From assembly GCA_029204225.1 (NCBI GenBank), contig CM055102.1, forward strand, positions 25,710,922 to 25,774,921: DNA of 64,000 nt. Reading direction: 5' to 3'. This DNA comes from Diphasiastrum complanatum. Its lineage: Eukaryota; Streptophyta; Lycopodiopsida; Lycopodiales; Lycopodiaceae. The translations under genes were made by a program, and so were the position numbers. Of the stretch, positions 38,383-48,600 are shown in pieces. The notes under the pieces are model-generated. The model was not told where the DNA came from. It searched no databases and saw only the letters and a list, made by a program, of their open reading frames with translations. Every line of letters begins with the position of its first letter. Position 1 is the stretch's first letter.

Positions 38383-38965
38383 CTTTAGGTGATCATATTG
38401 CTTGCAGGAGGGCGCCCAATAGGAAGCTATCTTTTGGTTGCAGAAAATCATCAAGCTGCTAATTTTTGCAGGAGAAGAATCTGTTCATCTTCTTATAGCT
38501 TTTTTGCAGGAAATTGCAGGGCACCTTCACCTATTTGAGAGCTAGCAGTAGGGTGCCCATGCTCAAACCAATTGCATGTGATCTTGACTCAATTACATGC
38601 TCAAAATTTCAGATTTACTTCTTAAATGAAGATACATGTGTTTTGGACACATTTCTTGCTGAAATTTCCCTGTTGGTGAGCTTGGAGTAGGGCGCTACCA
38701 TCAACTCTATATGCACATAGTGTACACTCTTTTCAGCCACAAATTTCAGGTTTTGGTTTTAGCTTCATTCGAAGTCTACCTATTTGTGAGCATTCTGTTT
38801 TTTTGTGCAAAAATCAGCCACCTATTTCATTACTTGTTGAGCAAATTGCATGTGGAGTATTGCAATCTATTGTGCTCATAATTTCAGCTTTGAAGTTGCT
38901 GCCCTTTGAGTAGATTTTGTCTTGGAAAGTCTATTTCCTATCTACTACAAGCTGATTTTTCTGTT

Positions 38966-40441
38966 ATGGCTAAAGAATCGGAGTCTATTGGTTCTTTATT
39001 TAATGAAGATAGGCTGGATGGCACAAACTATTCCTTGTGGTGCTACATGATAAAGAACCTTCTAATTGCTAAAGGTTTGTGGGAAGTAGTTAATGGTGAC
39101 GAAGAGAGGCCGCCTACCTTGGCACCTATTACACCATCTAGAACAACTACTTCATCATCTATGGAAGTGTCTTCCAATGAGCAAAAGAAGTGGGATCGAC
39201 GAGATGCACAAGCACATTCCGTCATTGCATTATCAGTGAAGAGATCTATCCATCCACATATTAGATCATGCAAGACTTCCAAAAGTGCTTGGGAGACTCT
39301 TGCAAAGATGTTTCAAGTAAAGAATGTGGCAAAAGTGGTATATCTTCGAAATCAACTTTCTATCTTGAAGATGCAAGAAGGTGATTTACTTACAAACCAC
39401 TTGACGAAGATCAAGGATCTTCAAGAGGAGCTTCTTAGTATTGATGAAGTGATTGAGAACTCACAATTTGTATCTATTACTCTCAACTCTCTTCCTAATT
39501 CTTACCTTCCATTTGTGTCATCATTGAGCATTTCTCTTAGGGGACAACAAATCTCCTTCGACGAACTTGTTGGCTTACTTCTTCAAGAAGAGCAAACAAG
39601 GATCAACTTTGGTGAACGAGAAGATCAAGCTTTCTTTGCAAAAGGCAAAGGCAAAGGCAAGTGGAAAGGGAAGCCTTCTTTCAACACTTCCAAAGATGAT
39701 CAAAAATCTAAGGAAGCTCAAGATCAAGGCTCCAAGAAGAAGGGTAAGTGCCACTATTGCAAGAAGTTTGGGCATCACATCAAAGAATGTAGGAAGAGGC
39801 TTGCAAAGGAAAAAGAGAAAGGTAACAATACAAGTACCGCAATCATTACTTTGGAACAACAATTTAGAAAGGAGGATAATCTTTTCAATAATGATTATGC
39901 TTTTGTCATTAATAGTCTCATCTCTCCTCAAGACGAGATTTCTGCCACTTCAAATCTTGCTGGTTTTTCAGCAGAAAACAGCTCATCTTCAGCTTTACAA
40001 GTTGATGTTTTTTCATCTATTGATTGGGTGATTGATAGCGGTGCCACATGCCATATGACTTCTCACAAAGAAGTCTTCACAAAGCTTGTAAAAGTGCATG
40101 ATGGAAGCAAAGTTCAAGGTGTTGATAACACCTCTTATCCTATCAAAGGTATTGGAGTGATCCCCATTATCTTACCCAATGGTGAGGAGAAGTACATTCG
40201 TAATGTACTTTATGTTCCAAAAATAAAAAAGAATCTCATTTCGGTCTCTACAATTATGAACCAAGGATTGGTTGTGGAATTCAAAGAAAACAAATGTCTT
40301 ATCAAAGACCCAAAGAGATCTCTTATGATCATTGCTTCGGGAACATTGCGTGGTGGATTGTTCCTTATGGATACCTATGAGCGAAGAGCTTCTCTTTTGG
40401 AGTCTTGTTGCATCAAGTTCACATTCTTTGGAGTTGGTTGA
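38966..40441 (+). CDS. gag-pro: Copia-2 gag-protease
   Basis: The ATG at 38966 (ATGGCTAAAGAATCG) starts the gag. Domains in order: a copia gag N-terminus with LDGTNYSLWCYMIKNLL at residues about 17-33, the UBN2 core (SAWETLAKMF, LRNQLSILKMQEGD, LLSIDEVIENSQFV), a lysine/glycine-rich basic run, the zinc knuckle CHYCKKFGHHIKEC, and an aspartic protease with WVIDSGATCHM and LPNGEEKYIRNVLYVP. The frame is open for 491 codons until a shift near 40410, after which it reads out of frame for about 15 residues. The gag and protease would be functional in sequence terms. Gag should bind element RNA and form particles; protease should process the polyprotein. Confidence 0.9.
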   Translation: MAKESESIGSLFNEDRLDGTNYSLWCYMIKNLLIAKGLWEVVNGDEERPPTLAPITPSRTTTSSSMEVSSNEQKKWDRRDAQAHSVIALSVKRSIHPHIRSCKTSKSAWETLAKMFQVKNVAKVVYLRNQLSILKMQEGDLLTNHLTKIKDLQEELLSIDEVIENSQFVSITLNSLPNSYLPFVSSLSISLRGQQISFDELVGLLLQEEQTRINFGEREDQAFFAKGKGKGKWKGKPSFNTSKDDQKSKEAQDQGSKKKGKCHYCKKFGHHIKECRKRLAKEKEKGNNTSTAIITLEQQFRKEDNLFNNDYAFVINSLISPQDEISATSNLAGFSAENSSSSALQVDVFSSIDWVIDSGATCHMTSHKEVFTKLVKVHDGSKVQGVDNTSYPIKGIGVIPIILPNGEEKYIRNVLYVPKIKKNLISVSTIMNQGLVVEFKENKCLIKDPKRSLMIIASGTLRGGLFLMDTYERRASLLESCCIKFTFFGVG

Positions 40442-41863
40442 ATTATGGCATGCTAGGTTTGGACATCTCAACTTTGCTAGCTTGAAGATGTTGAAGAGAT
40501 TCAATATGGTTGAAGACATTCCTAATATGGAGCATCCCGAAGGACATGTATGCGAAGGATGCATACTTGGAAAATTTCAAAGGCAAACTTTTCCAATTGA
40601 TGGAACTATTCGAGTTGATGGCAAATTTGATTTGGTTCATAGTGATGTACGTGGTCCAATGAGGACCGAATCCATTGGAAGGTGTAAGTACTTTGTTACT
40701 TTTATTGATGACCTTTCAAGATTTACATGGATTTATCCTATGGAGGCAAAATCTGAAGTTTTTCAACGCTTTAAGGATTTTCTAGCAATGATAGAAAATC
40801 AGTTTGGGCACTCTTTGAAGATCTTACGTACCGATCGAGGAGGGGAATATATAAAAAATACGTTTGATACTTATCTTCAAAGCAAAGGTATCCATCATCA
40901 AATGACAACCCCTTACACACCTCAACAAAATGGTGTTGTCGAAAGAAAGAATCGCACTATCATGGAGATGGCTTGATGCATGCTCAAGGCAAAGGGCCTA
41001 TCTCACAAGTTTTGGGCTGAAGCGGTTGTAACGGCAGCTTACATTGGTAATCAGTGTCCCACTAAAGCCTTGAAGGTATTAACTCCTTATGAAGTTTGGT
41101 ATGGTAAGAAGCCTACTATTTCTCACTTACGCATCTTTGGTTGCACGGCTTATGCTTTCATTCCCGATAAGCTAAGAACCAAGCTTGAAGATAAAGGAGT
41201 TAAATGCATATTTGTCGGCTATAGTAGCGAAAGCAAGGGCTATAGATTGTTTAGTATGGATACTAATAAAATCATAGTGAGTCGTGATGTTCATTTTGAT
41301 GAAAAGACCTCCTATGATGTTGCGCCCACTCATGTCATGAAAGGGGACTTCCCCCATGATGCATATGTTGAAATATTTACAGATTTGGTTTTGCCATCTA
41401 ATCATGAAGAGAAGGGACTGCCATCTACTTCTAGTGGACAGCCCACTACTCCTTCAATTTTGCAGCCCATAGTTCATCAAGAAAAACCTATTTATGGTGA
41501 AGAGAAGCTTGTTGAAGACATTGGATAGCAAGGTCCAAGTTCGGAAAACATTGAACAACAAGGTCCAAGTTCGGAACACTTTGGACAGCAAAGTGTTGAC
41601 AAAGGTAAGGCTGTTGGACAGCCCAAACCAGTCCCTAAATGGTTGTTGCAGACTTTGCAGGACAGCAAAGTGGATCATTTCTATGAAGGGAAGACTCGTG
41701 CCTCTACTAAATCAGTAGAATTTGCTGATTTTTTTTATTTTGCTCTTATTTCTATTGAGGATGGTGCAGTAGAACCTGTTTTTTATGAGCAGGCCAGAGG
41801 AGTAAAATGTTGGGAGGATGCTATGCAAGAGGAGTACAACTCACTCATGAAGAGCCACACTTG
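40411..41863 (+). pseudogene. pol: Copia-2 integrase, linker and start of RT (stops inside)
   Basis: After a frameshift near 40410 the frame carries the gag-pre-integrase zinc binding region (LWHARFGHLNF, C-x2-C in CEGCILGKF) and the integrase core with HSDVRGP, LRTDRGGEY and NGVVERKNRT, giving all three catalytic residues. A TGA at 40974-40976 stands where related elements have Arg (CGA), and the same frame goes on with KFWAEAVVTAAYI, LRIFGC and GYSSESKGYRLF. A TAG at 41527 replaces Gln (CAG) in a GQQGP-rich linker. The frame reaches the RT start W-DAMQEEYNSLMKSHTW near 41815-41863, then is cut by a deletion. Confidence 0.85.
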
Positions 41864-42930
41864 GGTGTTGATCTTCCACATGGGGCTGGAATCTTCATCT
41901 CTCAACAACGATACATTGAGCAGATGTTGAAACAACCTTCTTTTTTCAAGTCACTGCAAGTTGATGCATTAGTGAAAAGTTTCATGCGAAACCTTTTCAA
42001 TTTGATGTTTTAGCAAAGGCTGAAAAAAACAAGCACTCTTTGGAACTATTTTGTACTAATCAAGGAGGGAGTAAACATGTGTCAATTAGTACTTTTGTTC
42101 AAAGTGTTAAGAGTGAGCATTTGATTGGAGAGAATTTTTCATTACTTGAAGAATCTTCTATGTCATCCCATACCTCTTCGAGGGACAGCTTTGATGACAC
42201 CATCGTTGATGCATCTCTTGATAGTTTGCATATTTTTTATGATGAAGACGTTGGACAGCAGGTTCAGTCATCTTCTTTTGGTCATTTACAGCCCATTTTA
42301 CATCATGAGCAGTCCATTATGCTTCAGGAACAGCCTGCGGAAGATTATGGACAACATGGTCCATGTTGGGAACACTTTGAGCAGCAAAGTGTTGAACAGC
42401 CCATAACAGTTCCTTGTCGGCTATTGGAGACTTTGCAAGACAGCAAAGAAATGTCTTACTACGAAGGGAAGGCACATGCCTCTTTAAAATCAGTACCTCT
42501 TGCTGATTTTTCTGGTTCTACACTTACTCTTCATCATGATGTTGGTACATCGCCTATTCTATGTGAGCAAGTCATTGATAGTAAGGTTCGGGAGGATGTG
42601 ATGTCAAAAGAGTTTCGTACTCTTTTTTATTGTCCTTATGGTAAGAAGTATTTTCGAATGATGTGGGAGCCTATGATGGATTACAAGTCCATGTTTCGAC
42701 TTATTGCCGAGTTTATGTTGGTTCCCTGCTTCGGATGGAGCATGCAAATCCTCACCCTTCGACTTGATGCTTCATTATTACGCATTCTTTTCCTTTTATA
42801 TGTTGGACATGATTGGGGATGAGATTTCGACTACTTCGGTGCGAAGTTTATTTGGCGACATGAAGTTCGGACAGCAAGTTGCATTTTTCTCTTTCGAGAA
42901 ATTACTTCATGTTATGTTATGCATTTCCAT
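41864..42930 (+). pseudogene. Copia-2 RT scar, duplicated linker and 3' tail
   Basis: Directly after the RT start the sequence jumps to LPHGAGIFISQQRYIEQMLK, which belongs to the end of the copia RT domain, so about 200 residues with the catalytic YVDD are gone. From 42040 to 42822 an open frame of 260 codons contains a second version of the pre-RT linker (LQP, EDYGQHGP, WEHFEQQSVEQP, LLETLQDSK, YYEGKAHASLKSV) that matches 41450-41740. The same linker motifs occur in copia-1 (1707-1960). No RNase H is recognisable. The tail may be kept for packaging or LTR function rather than for a protein. Confidence 0.75.
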
Positions 42931-42940
42931 TTAAGGAGGG

Positions 42941-43461
42941 TGTTGGAATGTAAATGGAATTGATTACATTACCATAGGTTACTTTGACCCAAAAGGTTGA
43001 GAGTTGTGTAACCATGGTCATTTATTATATTAGGCCTACTAAACTTAGAGTTAGCTTAGTATGAAATTAACTTGGTAGGGACTCATGGGTCCACTAGGCC
43101 TAGTTGTGACATTAAGTACCCCAACTTGACATATTGGAGGTGCCTTATTCTTTCTATGTAACTTATAGAAAGTTGGATAGTCAACAGTCAAGTAGTTGGA
43201 CAGCCAATAGTCAAGTAGTTGGAAAGCCAATAGTCAAGTAGTTGGATAGCCAATAGTCATGAAGTTAGATAGTCATCTTGGACTATATATATGTGTGCAT
43301 CCCATTTGTATATAATACATTTGTAAGCAATACTGACTATTCTCCTTGGCTGTCCACAAGTTTCTACAAGAGGGTTTCTAGCCATCTCTCTCTTTCTTTT
43401 GAGAATGCTTTGTGTGATTGAATAGTTAAGATCCTGGATCCTTAGGCTTCTATTTCCTACA
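42941..43461 (+). repeat. 3' LTR of copia-2
   Basis: It begins TGTTGGAATG and ends TTTCCTACA. It has about one more copy of the 23-bp internal repeat (43160-43265) than the 5' LTR, plus scattered substitutions. Confidence 0.93.
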
Positions 43462-44060
43462 TTTTCGAAACGCCTTTTCGAAAAGGGGAAAGAATCGGTG
43501 CATCGATTTTAGGACTTTTTTTTTTTTTTAAATTCCTAGCCTTCTATTGTAGCAAAAACAAGTGCTTTTTTAGTGTTTAATTTGCAACGTATGTTATACT
43601 TAATCAAGGATCAATCTTGAATCCAGTTCTCCAGTCCCACCTATTGTCAAAATTCATACGTAACTCCCAAGTCCCACCTATTGTACCATATCAGTCCCGC
43701 GGTACCAAAAAAAAAAAAATTCTGCGAAAATAACACAAGAAAAAATTTTAATTTTTTTTTTTTTTATGGTACCGCCCTGGTACCGCGGATCTGAGGGCGG
43801 TACCGTACTGGCAGTACCACCATTATGGTACCGCCGGTACCATAATGGCGGTAACACTAGGCATTATGACATATATATATATATCATAGTGGCACGTGGT
43901 ACCGCCATTATGGTACCGCGGTTATGGTGCCGCCCTCAGACCAGCGGTACAAGGACGGCACCACAAAAATAATATTTTTTATTATTTTTTTTTTTAAAAA
44001 AAAAACCCTTTTAACAGGCTAAACGTAGGTAAAAAATTTAGGAAAAAAAAGGGGTACGGT
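43462..44060. repeat. GGTACC-rich palindromic module, left end of the hAT pair
   Basis: Between 43682 and 43980 short inverted repeats built on GGTACCGCC and GGTACCGCGGAT crowd around a TA microsatellite (43870) flanked by CACTA-GCATTATGA and TCATAGTG. The segment 43682-43810 recurs in the same order at 50146-50310, and a variant lies at 56659-56760. The spacing of about 6.4-6.5 kb between modules equals one hAT element, so they are probably element termini. The first 220 bases (43462-43681) hold a repeated phrase AGTCCCACCTATTGT and poly-T/A runs. Confidence 0.6.
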
Positions 44061-44099
44061 TTAGAAAAAAGATGTTACTGTACAGGGGGACTGTACTGG

Positions 44100-44615
44100 G
44101 GGCACTGTGGGAGAGCAGACCTGGTGGTCAATGGGAGTGCAGCATGTGGGGGGGCAGCAAATCCGGACAGGTACACCGTCACATGGGCACTGTGGGGGAG
44201 CAGACCACGGACCCAATCGGAGTGCAGCATGTGGGGGAGCAATACATGGGGCAGGTAGAGTAGCACATGGGCACTGTGGAGGAGCAGACCATGGACCCAA
44301 TCGGAGTGCAGCATGTGGGGGATCAGCACATGGGGCAGGTACAGTAGCACATGGGCACTGTGGAGGAGCAGACCATGGACCCAATCCGAGTGCAGCATGT
44401 GGGGGAGCGATACATGGGGCAGGTACAGTAGCACATGGGCACTGTGGAGGAGCAGACCATGGACCCAATCGGAGTGCAGCATGTGGGGGAGCAATACATC
44501 CGGACAGGTACACCGTCACATGGGCATTGTGGAGGAGCAGACTATGGACCCAATCGGACTGCAGCATGTGGGGGAGCAATACATGGGGCAGGTACAGTAG
44601 CACATGGTGATAATC
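44100..44615 (+). repeat. 84-bp tandem repeats (about six copies)
   Basis: Units begin CACATGGGCACTGTGG at 44180, 44264, 44348, 44432, 44517 and a partial at 44601, preceded by a diverged copy from 44100. The period is 84 bp except one of 85. Because 84 is divisible by three, long spurious frames appear on both strands. Two to three similar units lie in hAT-B at 55900-56100 in the opposite orientation. Confidence 0.95.
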
Positions 44616-44639
44616 ATCAACAAAAGCAAATTGGGAAAC

Positions 44640-44870
44640 AGGCTGTGGGGTTAAATAGGCACTCACGAGACAATGAGAGAGCCAGTGAGGGGTTGTGAGA
44701 GGCATTGTGAGAAGCTGTGAGGGAGAGCCAGTGGGAGGCTGTGAGAGAGAGGCATTGTGAGAGGCTGTGTCACAAACCGAGTGAGAGGCTGTGAGAGGGG
44801 GGCTGTGAGAGAGCCAGTGAGAGCCAGTGAGAGGCTGTGAGAGGCTGTGAGGGTCATTTGGAGCAACAGG
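44640..44870 (+). repeat. Degenerate GAGAGGCTGTGAG minisatellite before ORF2 of hAT-A
   Basis: GAGAGGCTGTGAGAGCCAGT-like phrases repeat irregularly in the 240 bases directly upstream of the ORF2 ATG. The same motif family, inverted, lies before ORF2 of hAT-B (55755-55880), so it is part of the element and may serve as promoter or 5' UTR. Confidence 0.8.
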
Positions 44871-44880
44871 GTGTCGTGAG

Positions 44881-45225
44881 ATGGCGGAGGGCGAAGCCAG
44901 GAGGAAGCTCGAGGAAGAGGTCCGAAGGCACAACGAAAGGCATCGGAAGCAAGAGGCAGACATTGCAGAGATGTTGTGAGAGACTCGACAGAGACACCCA
45001 GAGCTGCAGATCCCCGCCCCCGCTGTGACCCCCGCCCCCACTGTCGAGCTGGATTTGGATGAGCAGATCGGAATGAACTTCACACGATGGCAGCTCATCA
45101 TGGTCAGGGAAAGGGCGGCCAGACGTCGGGCTGACCAGGAGGCAGCTCGAGCTAACCGGGAGGCAAAGCGAGAGCGACATAACAATGCTCCTGACGAGGG
45201 CGAGTCGTCAGTGAAGGATCAATAG
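44881..45225 (+). pseudogene. hAT-A ORF2: conserved charged helical protein (one TGA)
   Basis: An ATG at 44881 opens 115 codons to TAG at 45223. The only break is a TGA at 44977-44979, where hAT-B has CGA (Arg). The protein starts MAEGEARRKLEEEVRRHNER, has a central hinge rich in Pro/Ala/Val, then VELDLDEQIGMNFTR and a second basic-acidic helix (RERAARRRADQEAARANRE). It is strongly charged and probably coiled-coil; I recognise no family. It points toward the transposase 3' end, about 470 bases away. Conservation in two diverged copies argues that it was a real gene of the element, but function is unknown. Confidence 0.7.
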
Positions 45226-45691
45226 GAATGTTTAGCATAGATGGGGTCTAACCGTATGTGGCTGACTGTTGTTATGTAATGTTCATCAGTAGATGAGGCA
45301 GTATTTAGTGTCTAGCATGGTGTAAAGAACAGCCCCAGCCGTATGCGGCGGGAATACGTATTGTAATTTTGATACATCTGATAAATTAATGTACGGTGTG
45401 TTTTTTGTGCAATGCGTGCCTTGTGTATTGCAATCTGATGTATGTGATTATGAAATGCTATCAGGGGGGTTGTATTTCTGTGTTCTGACATATGCTCTCA
45501 AACTCTGTAGTGAAAACTAATTGAAAACATGCACACACCATTTGAAATAAAACTGCAAGTAGAACATCACAATTACAAATTGACAAATACACATTGTGCA
45601 GTGAATAGAATACGTCCAACACTAAATATAATATGAAAAATGGTCTAAATACAGTGTTCGACCATCTGGCCGCCAAACATGGAACATGATA
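45226..45691. other. Convergent 3' UTR region between hAT-A ORF2 and transposase
   Basis: No reading frame. 45226-45480 is conserved in inverted orientation in hAT-B (55160-55400), including ACGTATTG and the C/G run followed by TTTCTGTG. 45481-45691 is not shared. Confidence 0.6.
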
Positions 45692-48600
45692 TCAAACTGC
45701 TAAAAATAAAATGATAGAGCTACAATCAATGCTCTGCCTCAAACTCATCTGTGCCCTACCTTTCTTGTTCAATGCACCCTTGGGCCTTCCTGGCCTCTTG
45801 CGGACGAGGGGAGCCGTCAATGCCTCATCACCCCCATGCAGATCACCTGGCTGACTAGGCTAGGCCCAAGCTACGACCGGCTGGGATAGAGTAGCTAAAG
45901 ATGGGTGTCCCTGTGCAGCTGATAGTGGAGGATAGGTCCGAGGAGTGTGTGCCCGTGGGCCTGCTGCTGGTGGAGGAACTAGATGTGGAGGGGCCGTCCC
46001 TGCAGGAGGCAAGTATAGCAGCGATAAGTACTGAAAGGGGCGTTGTGGTGGACGGTACTGGTACATCCTGGGTGCTGCCAAAGGAGGAGCCGGTGCTGTG
46101 GGTGCTGCCAAAGGAGGAACCGGTGCCGTGGGTGCTGCCAATGGAGGAGGATGTGTTGTGGGTGCTGCCACTGGAGGAGCGTCTGTAGATGTGGGTGCTG
46201 CAAGAGAAGATCTGGGCACAGATGGTGGCCTGCCATGGAGACCTGCTGCTGCAAAAGTGGATGGCGATGAAGGGGCTGCAGGCCTCAACGGTATCGGTGG
46301 CACTGGAGGTGCTGTGCGGCGCACATACACCCTCTGAGGAACTGGAGGAACTGCAGGCACCTCGTGTAGCTGCTCTGGCTGAGACTCTGTGTAGGGCATG
46401 CTAGCTAGAGAGGATGGGGGTGCCCTGACGCTCGGCATCTGCTGGGCCTCTGAATCCAAGTCTGCAATCAAGTCGTCCAGCTGGGCATCCGAATACAAAT
46501 GCTCTGGGCTCTGGGACTCAGCATGAGCACCATCCTCTGGATCATCCCGTGCCTCATCCTGTGCACCATGCGGACCCTGCATGGCCTCCCAATCGGTACA
46601 ATCAAAGTCATCTGGTGACTCCTCTGGTGTGCTGTGATAGAAATGCCTATGGCTCTGTGATGCACGCATCCAAGCAGCTGCGGAAGGTAAACCCAAATCA
46701 CTCTGCCCCCTATCAAGAGCCTCCTCATATCAACATAAGAAGGTATGCCACTGGCCCCCCTTGTGTGCCCTGCCCGTCTCCTGGTATAATCTGTGGCATG
46801 TGTCCCACCTCTACCACGTGATGCACCTGTGACCCCTGCTCTAGGCGTGTGCCCAACACCTGTATCATATGCCTCATCCCGCTCTGCTCTGGCGAACACA
46901 ACCCGAATAAGCTCATCCTCATCCTGATCATCCTCTGACACTGGTTCATCTGCCTCATACAATGGAGGCTCTCTGTGCTCAAGCCCAAGCTCTCTCTCTC
47001 TCATCTCGGCAAGCTCCCTCTCTCTCTCTGCCATCAAATGTGTGCCCAGGTCATCTGCAGGCATGGGATTGGTGCTGTCCGTAGGCAAGTCAACCTGGCG
47101 CTCCAAATCATATATCTTCGTCTGCAAGGTTTAAAATTTGCATGTCAGGGAGACAACTCTATCAAGAAATGAAACCAACATACCAGGAGTCAACCAACAT
47201 GCTATGAAAGATTAGCTTATCACCTGCAATGCGCTCGTAATGGTCGGAAGTCTCCTGGCGAGACGTGCGTTGGTGCTACAGAACACCAACCGCTCCAACT
47301 GACTGTTGTAAAGCTATCTTCATAAGCTTTACTTCCGGCGCCACTGGCGCCAGCATTGTCCCCGGCGCCAGCAGCGCCCCTGCTGCTCCCGGCGCCACTG
47401 TGACCAGAATCCAGCCGACGCCAAGTTCCTATGGCTGAAAATCTTTGATCGGTTCTAGCGGAGTCCAGAGAGCTCAGATCGATGTGTCACCTCACACGAT
47501 CTAGGCATGATTAAAGGACGCCTGGGAATCAATAAAATCTAGAGAGAGAAAATGACTTTCTAGAAAGAGAAAATCCTAGAGAGAGAAAAACGTGCTTTAC
47601 CAGCTTGGGTAGAGTGCTTGGTATGAGGGGGGGTGCCGAATCACACCAATACTATAGGGGAGTGCGGGTTGCGACTCAGGGCGAGCTCCAACCAAGTCTC
47701 AGCCTCACTTGCTGGAATGTTGTCATGGCTCTCGCCTTGGCATGCTAGCGCCCCGGAGACTAGGGTCGGGGTGGCATGGCGCCAGGTTGGATCTCAATGT
47801 TGGTTTTCGGAACTTCAAGTTGGTTAAGTTTGATCGTTGTTGGCGAGTTGGCTGCTTGTATGTCAAGTTGGTTTGGATGGCAAGAGTTGAAGGCTGGGAA
47901 GCTAAGTCGTGGTTCCCGGCTCCCTTTGGGATGCCTGCGCTACACTGACTCACTGACAACCGGTTTCTTCTCCTCGTGTGAATGAGTGCCCATGTGCTCC
48001 AATTACACTCACACACGGAGGCAGCACAATCCTGTGGTACGTGCATTGAAATACTTCAGCACATTGTCTTCAACGAAACATAGCAATGGAGGATAAAATG
48101 AGATGCATACCTGAGAAAGGACACACAGTGCAAGACGCTGTATAGATGGGTATGTGCTACCGAACATGGTCCACCAGGTAATGGGTAGCTGCCTCCTCTC
48201 TGGATCCTGAGCAGCCGGGTGGCCAAATGTGCCCATGCCAAAACGAAATGCAACGAGCTCCTCCATGAGCCTGATAGGATCCAAACCAATGTGTGGACCC
48301 ACTCTGTGAATGTACTAAAGCCAATCGGCCTCGAGCTCCCTGTCTGCGATCTGTGTCGAAGAGAGGAGGAGGGGATGCAGTATGTGTGCAAAGTTGTGGA
48401 TACTCCTGTGGAAGTAGTTCCACCGCGTCTCCCAGATGAACTTCAGCTCGGTCATCCTGCAAGTGAGAGGCATGTGGTGTAGGGCATTACGAAAAAACTT
48501 AACATTGACAGAAAAACAAACTAGCAATTACTAAAAAGATAAAGGCCAATTACATTACTATACCGCTTACCTCTCTGGCTGCAAGATGGGCAGCTGCAGG

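Larger units (their letters stand above)
37879..43461 (+). mobile_element. Ty1/copia retrotransposon with both LTRs (copia-2)
   Basis: The LTRs are 37879-38370 (492 bp) and 42941-43461 (521 bp). The primer site TGGTATCAGAG begins at 38371 and the polypurine tract TTAAGGAGGG is at 42931-42940. Gag, protease and integrase are well preserved, but RT is almost entirely deleted and the linker before RT is present twice. Flanks share only TTTT (CTTTT on the left, TTTTC on the right), so a TSD is not proven. Copia-1 is a shorter relative. Confidence 0.93.

Noticed and set aside
37874-43466. Perfect TSD for copia-2
   Set aside because: Flanks read CTTTT and TTTTC; only TTTT is shared, which is weak in AT-rich DNA.
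44180-44600. CRISPR-like regular array
   Set aside because: Repeats are contiguous without unique spacers and lie in a eukaryotic transposon.
44107-44610. Plus-strand glycine/histidine-rich repeat frame
   Set aside because: Same 84-bp repeat artefact; no counterpart of equal frame in hAT-B.
44061-45185. Long minus-strand open frame (374 codons) with repeated leucine/histidine/proline phrases
   Set aside because: It reads through the 84-bp repeats and the GA-rich minisatellite, antisense to ORF2. The frame is open because the repeat period is a multiple of three; hAT-B does not preserve it.
47723-48046. Novel C-terminus of the hAT-A transposase
   Set aside because: The unusual residues are translation into the inserted solo LTR.
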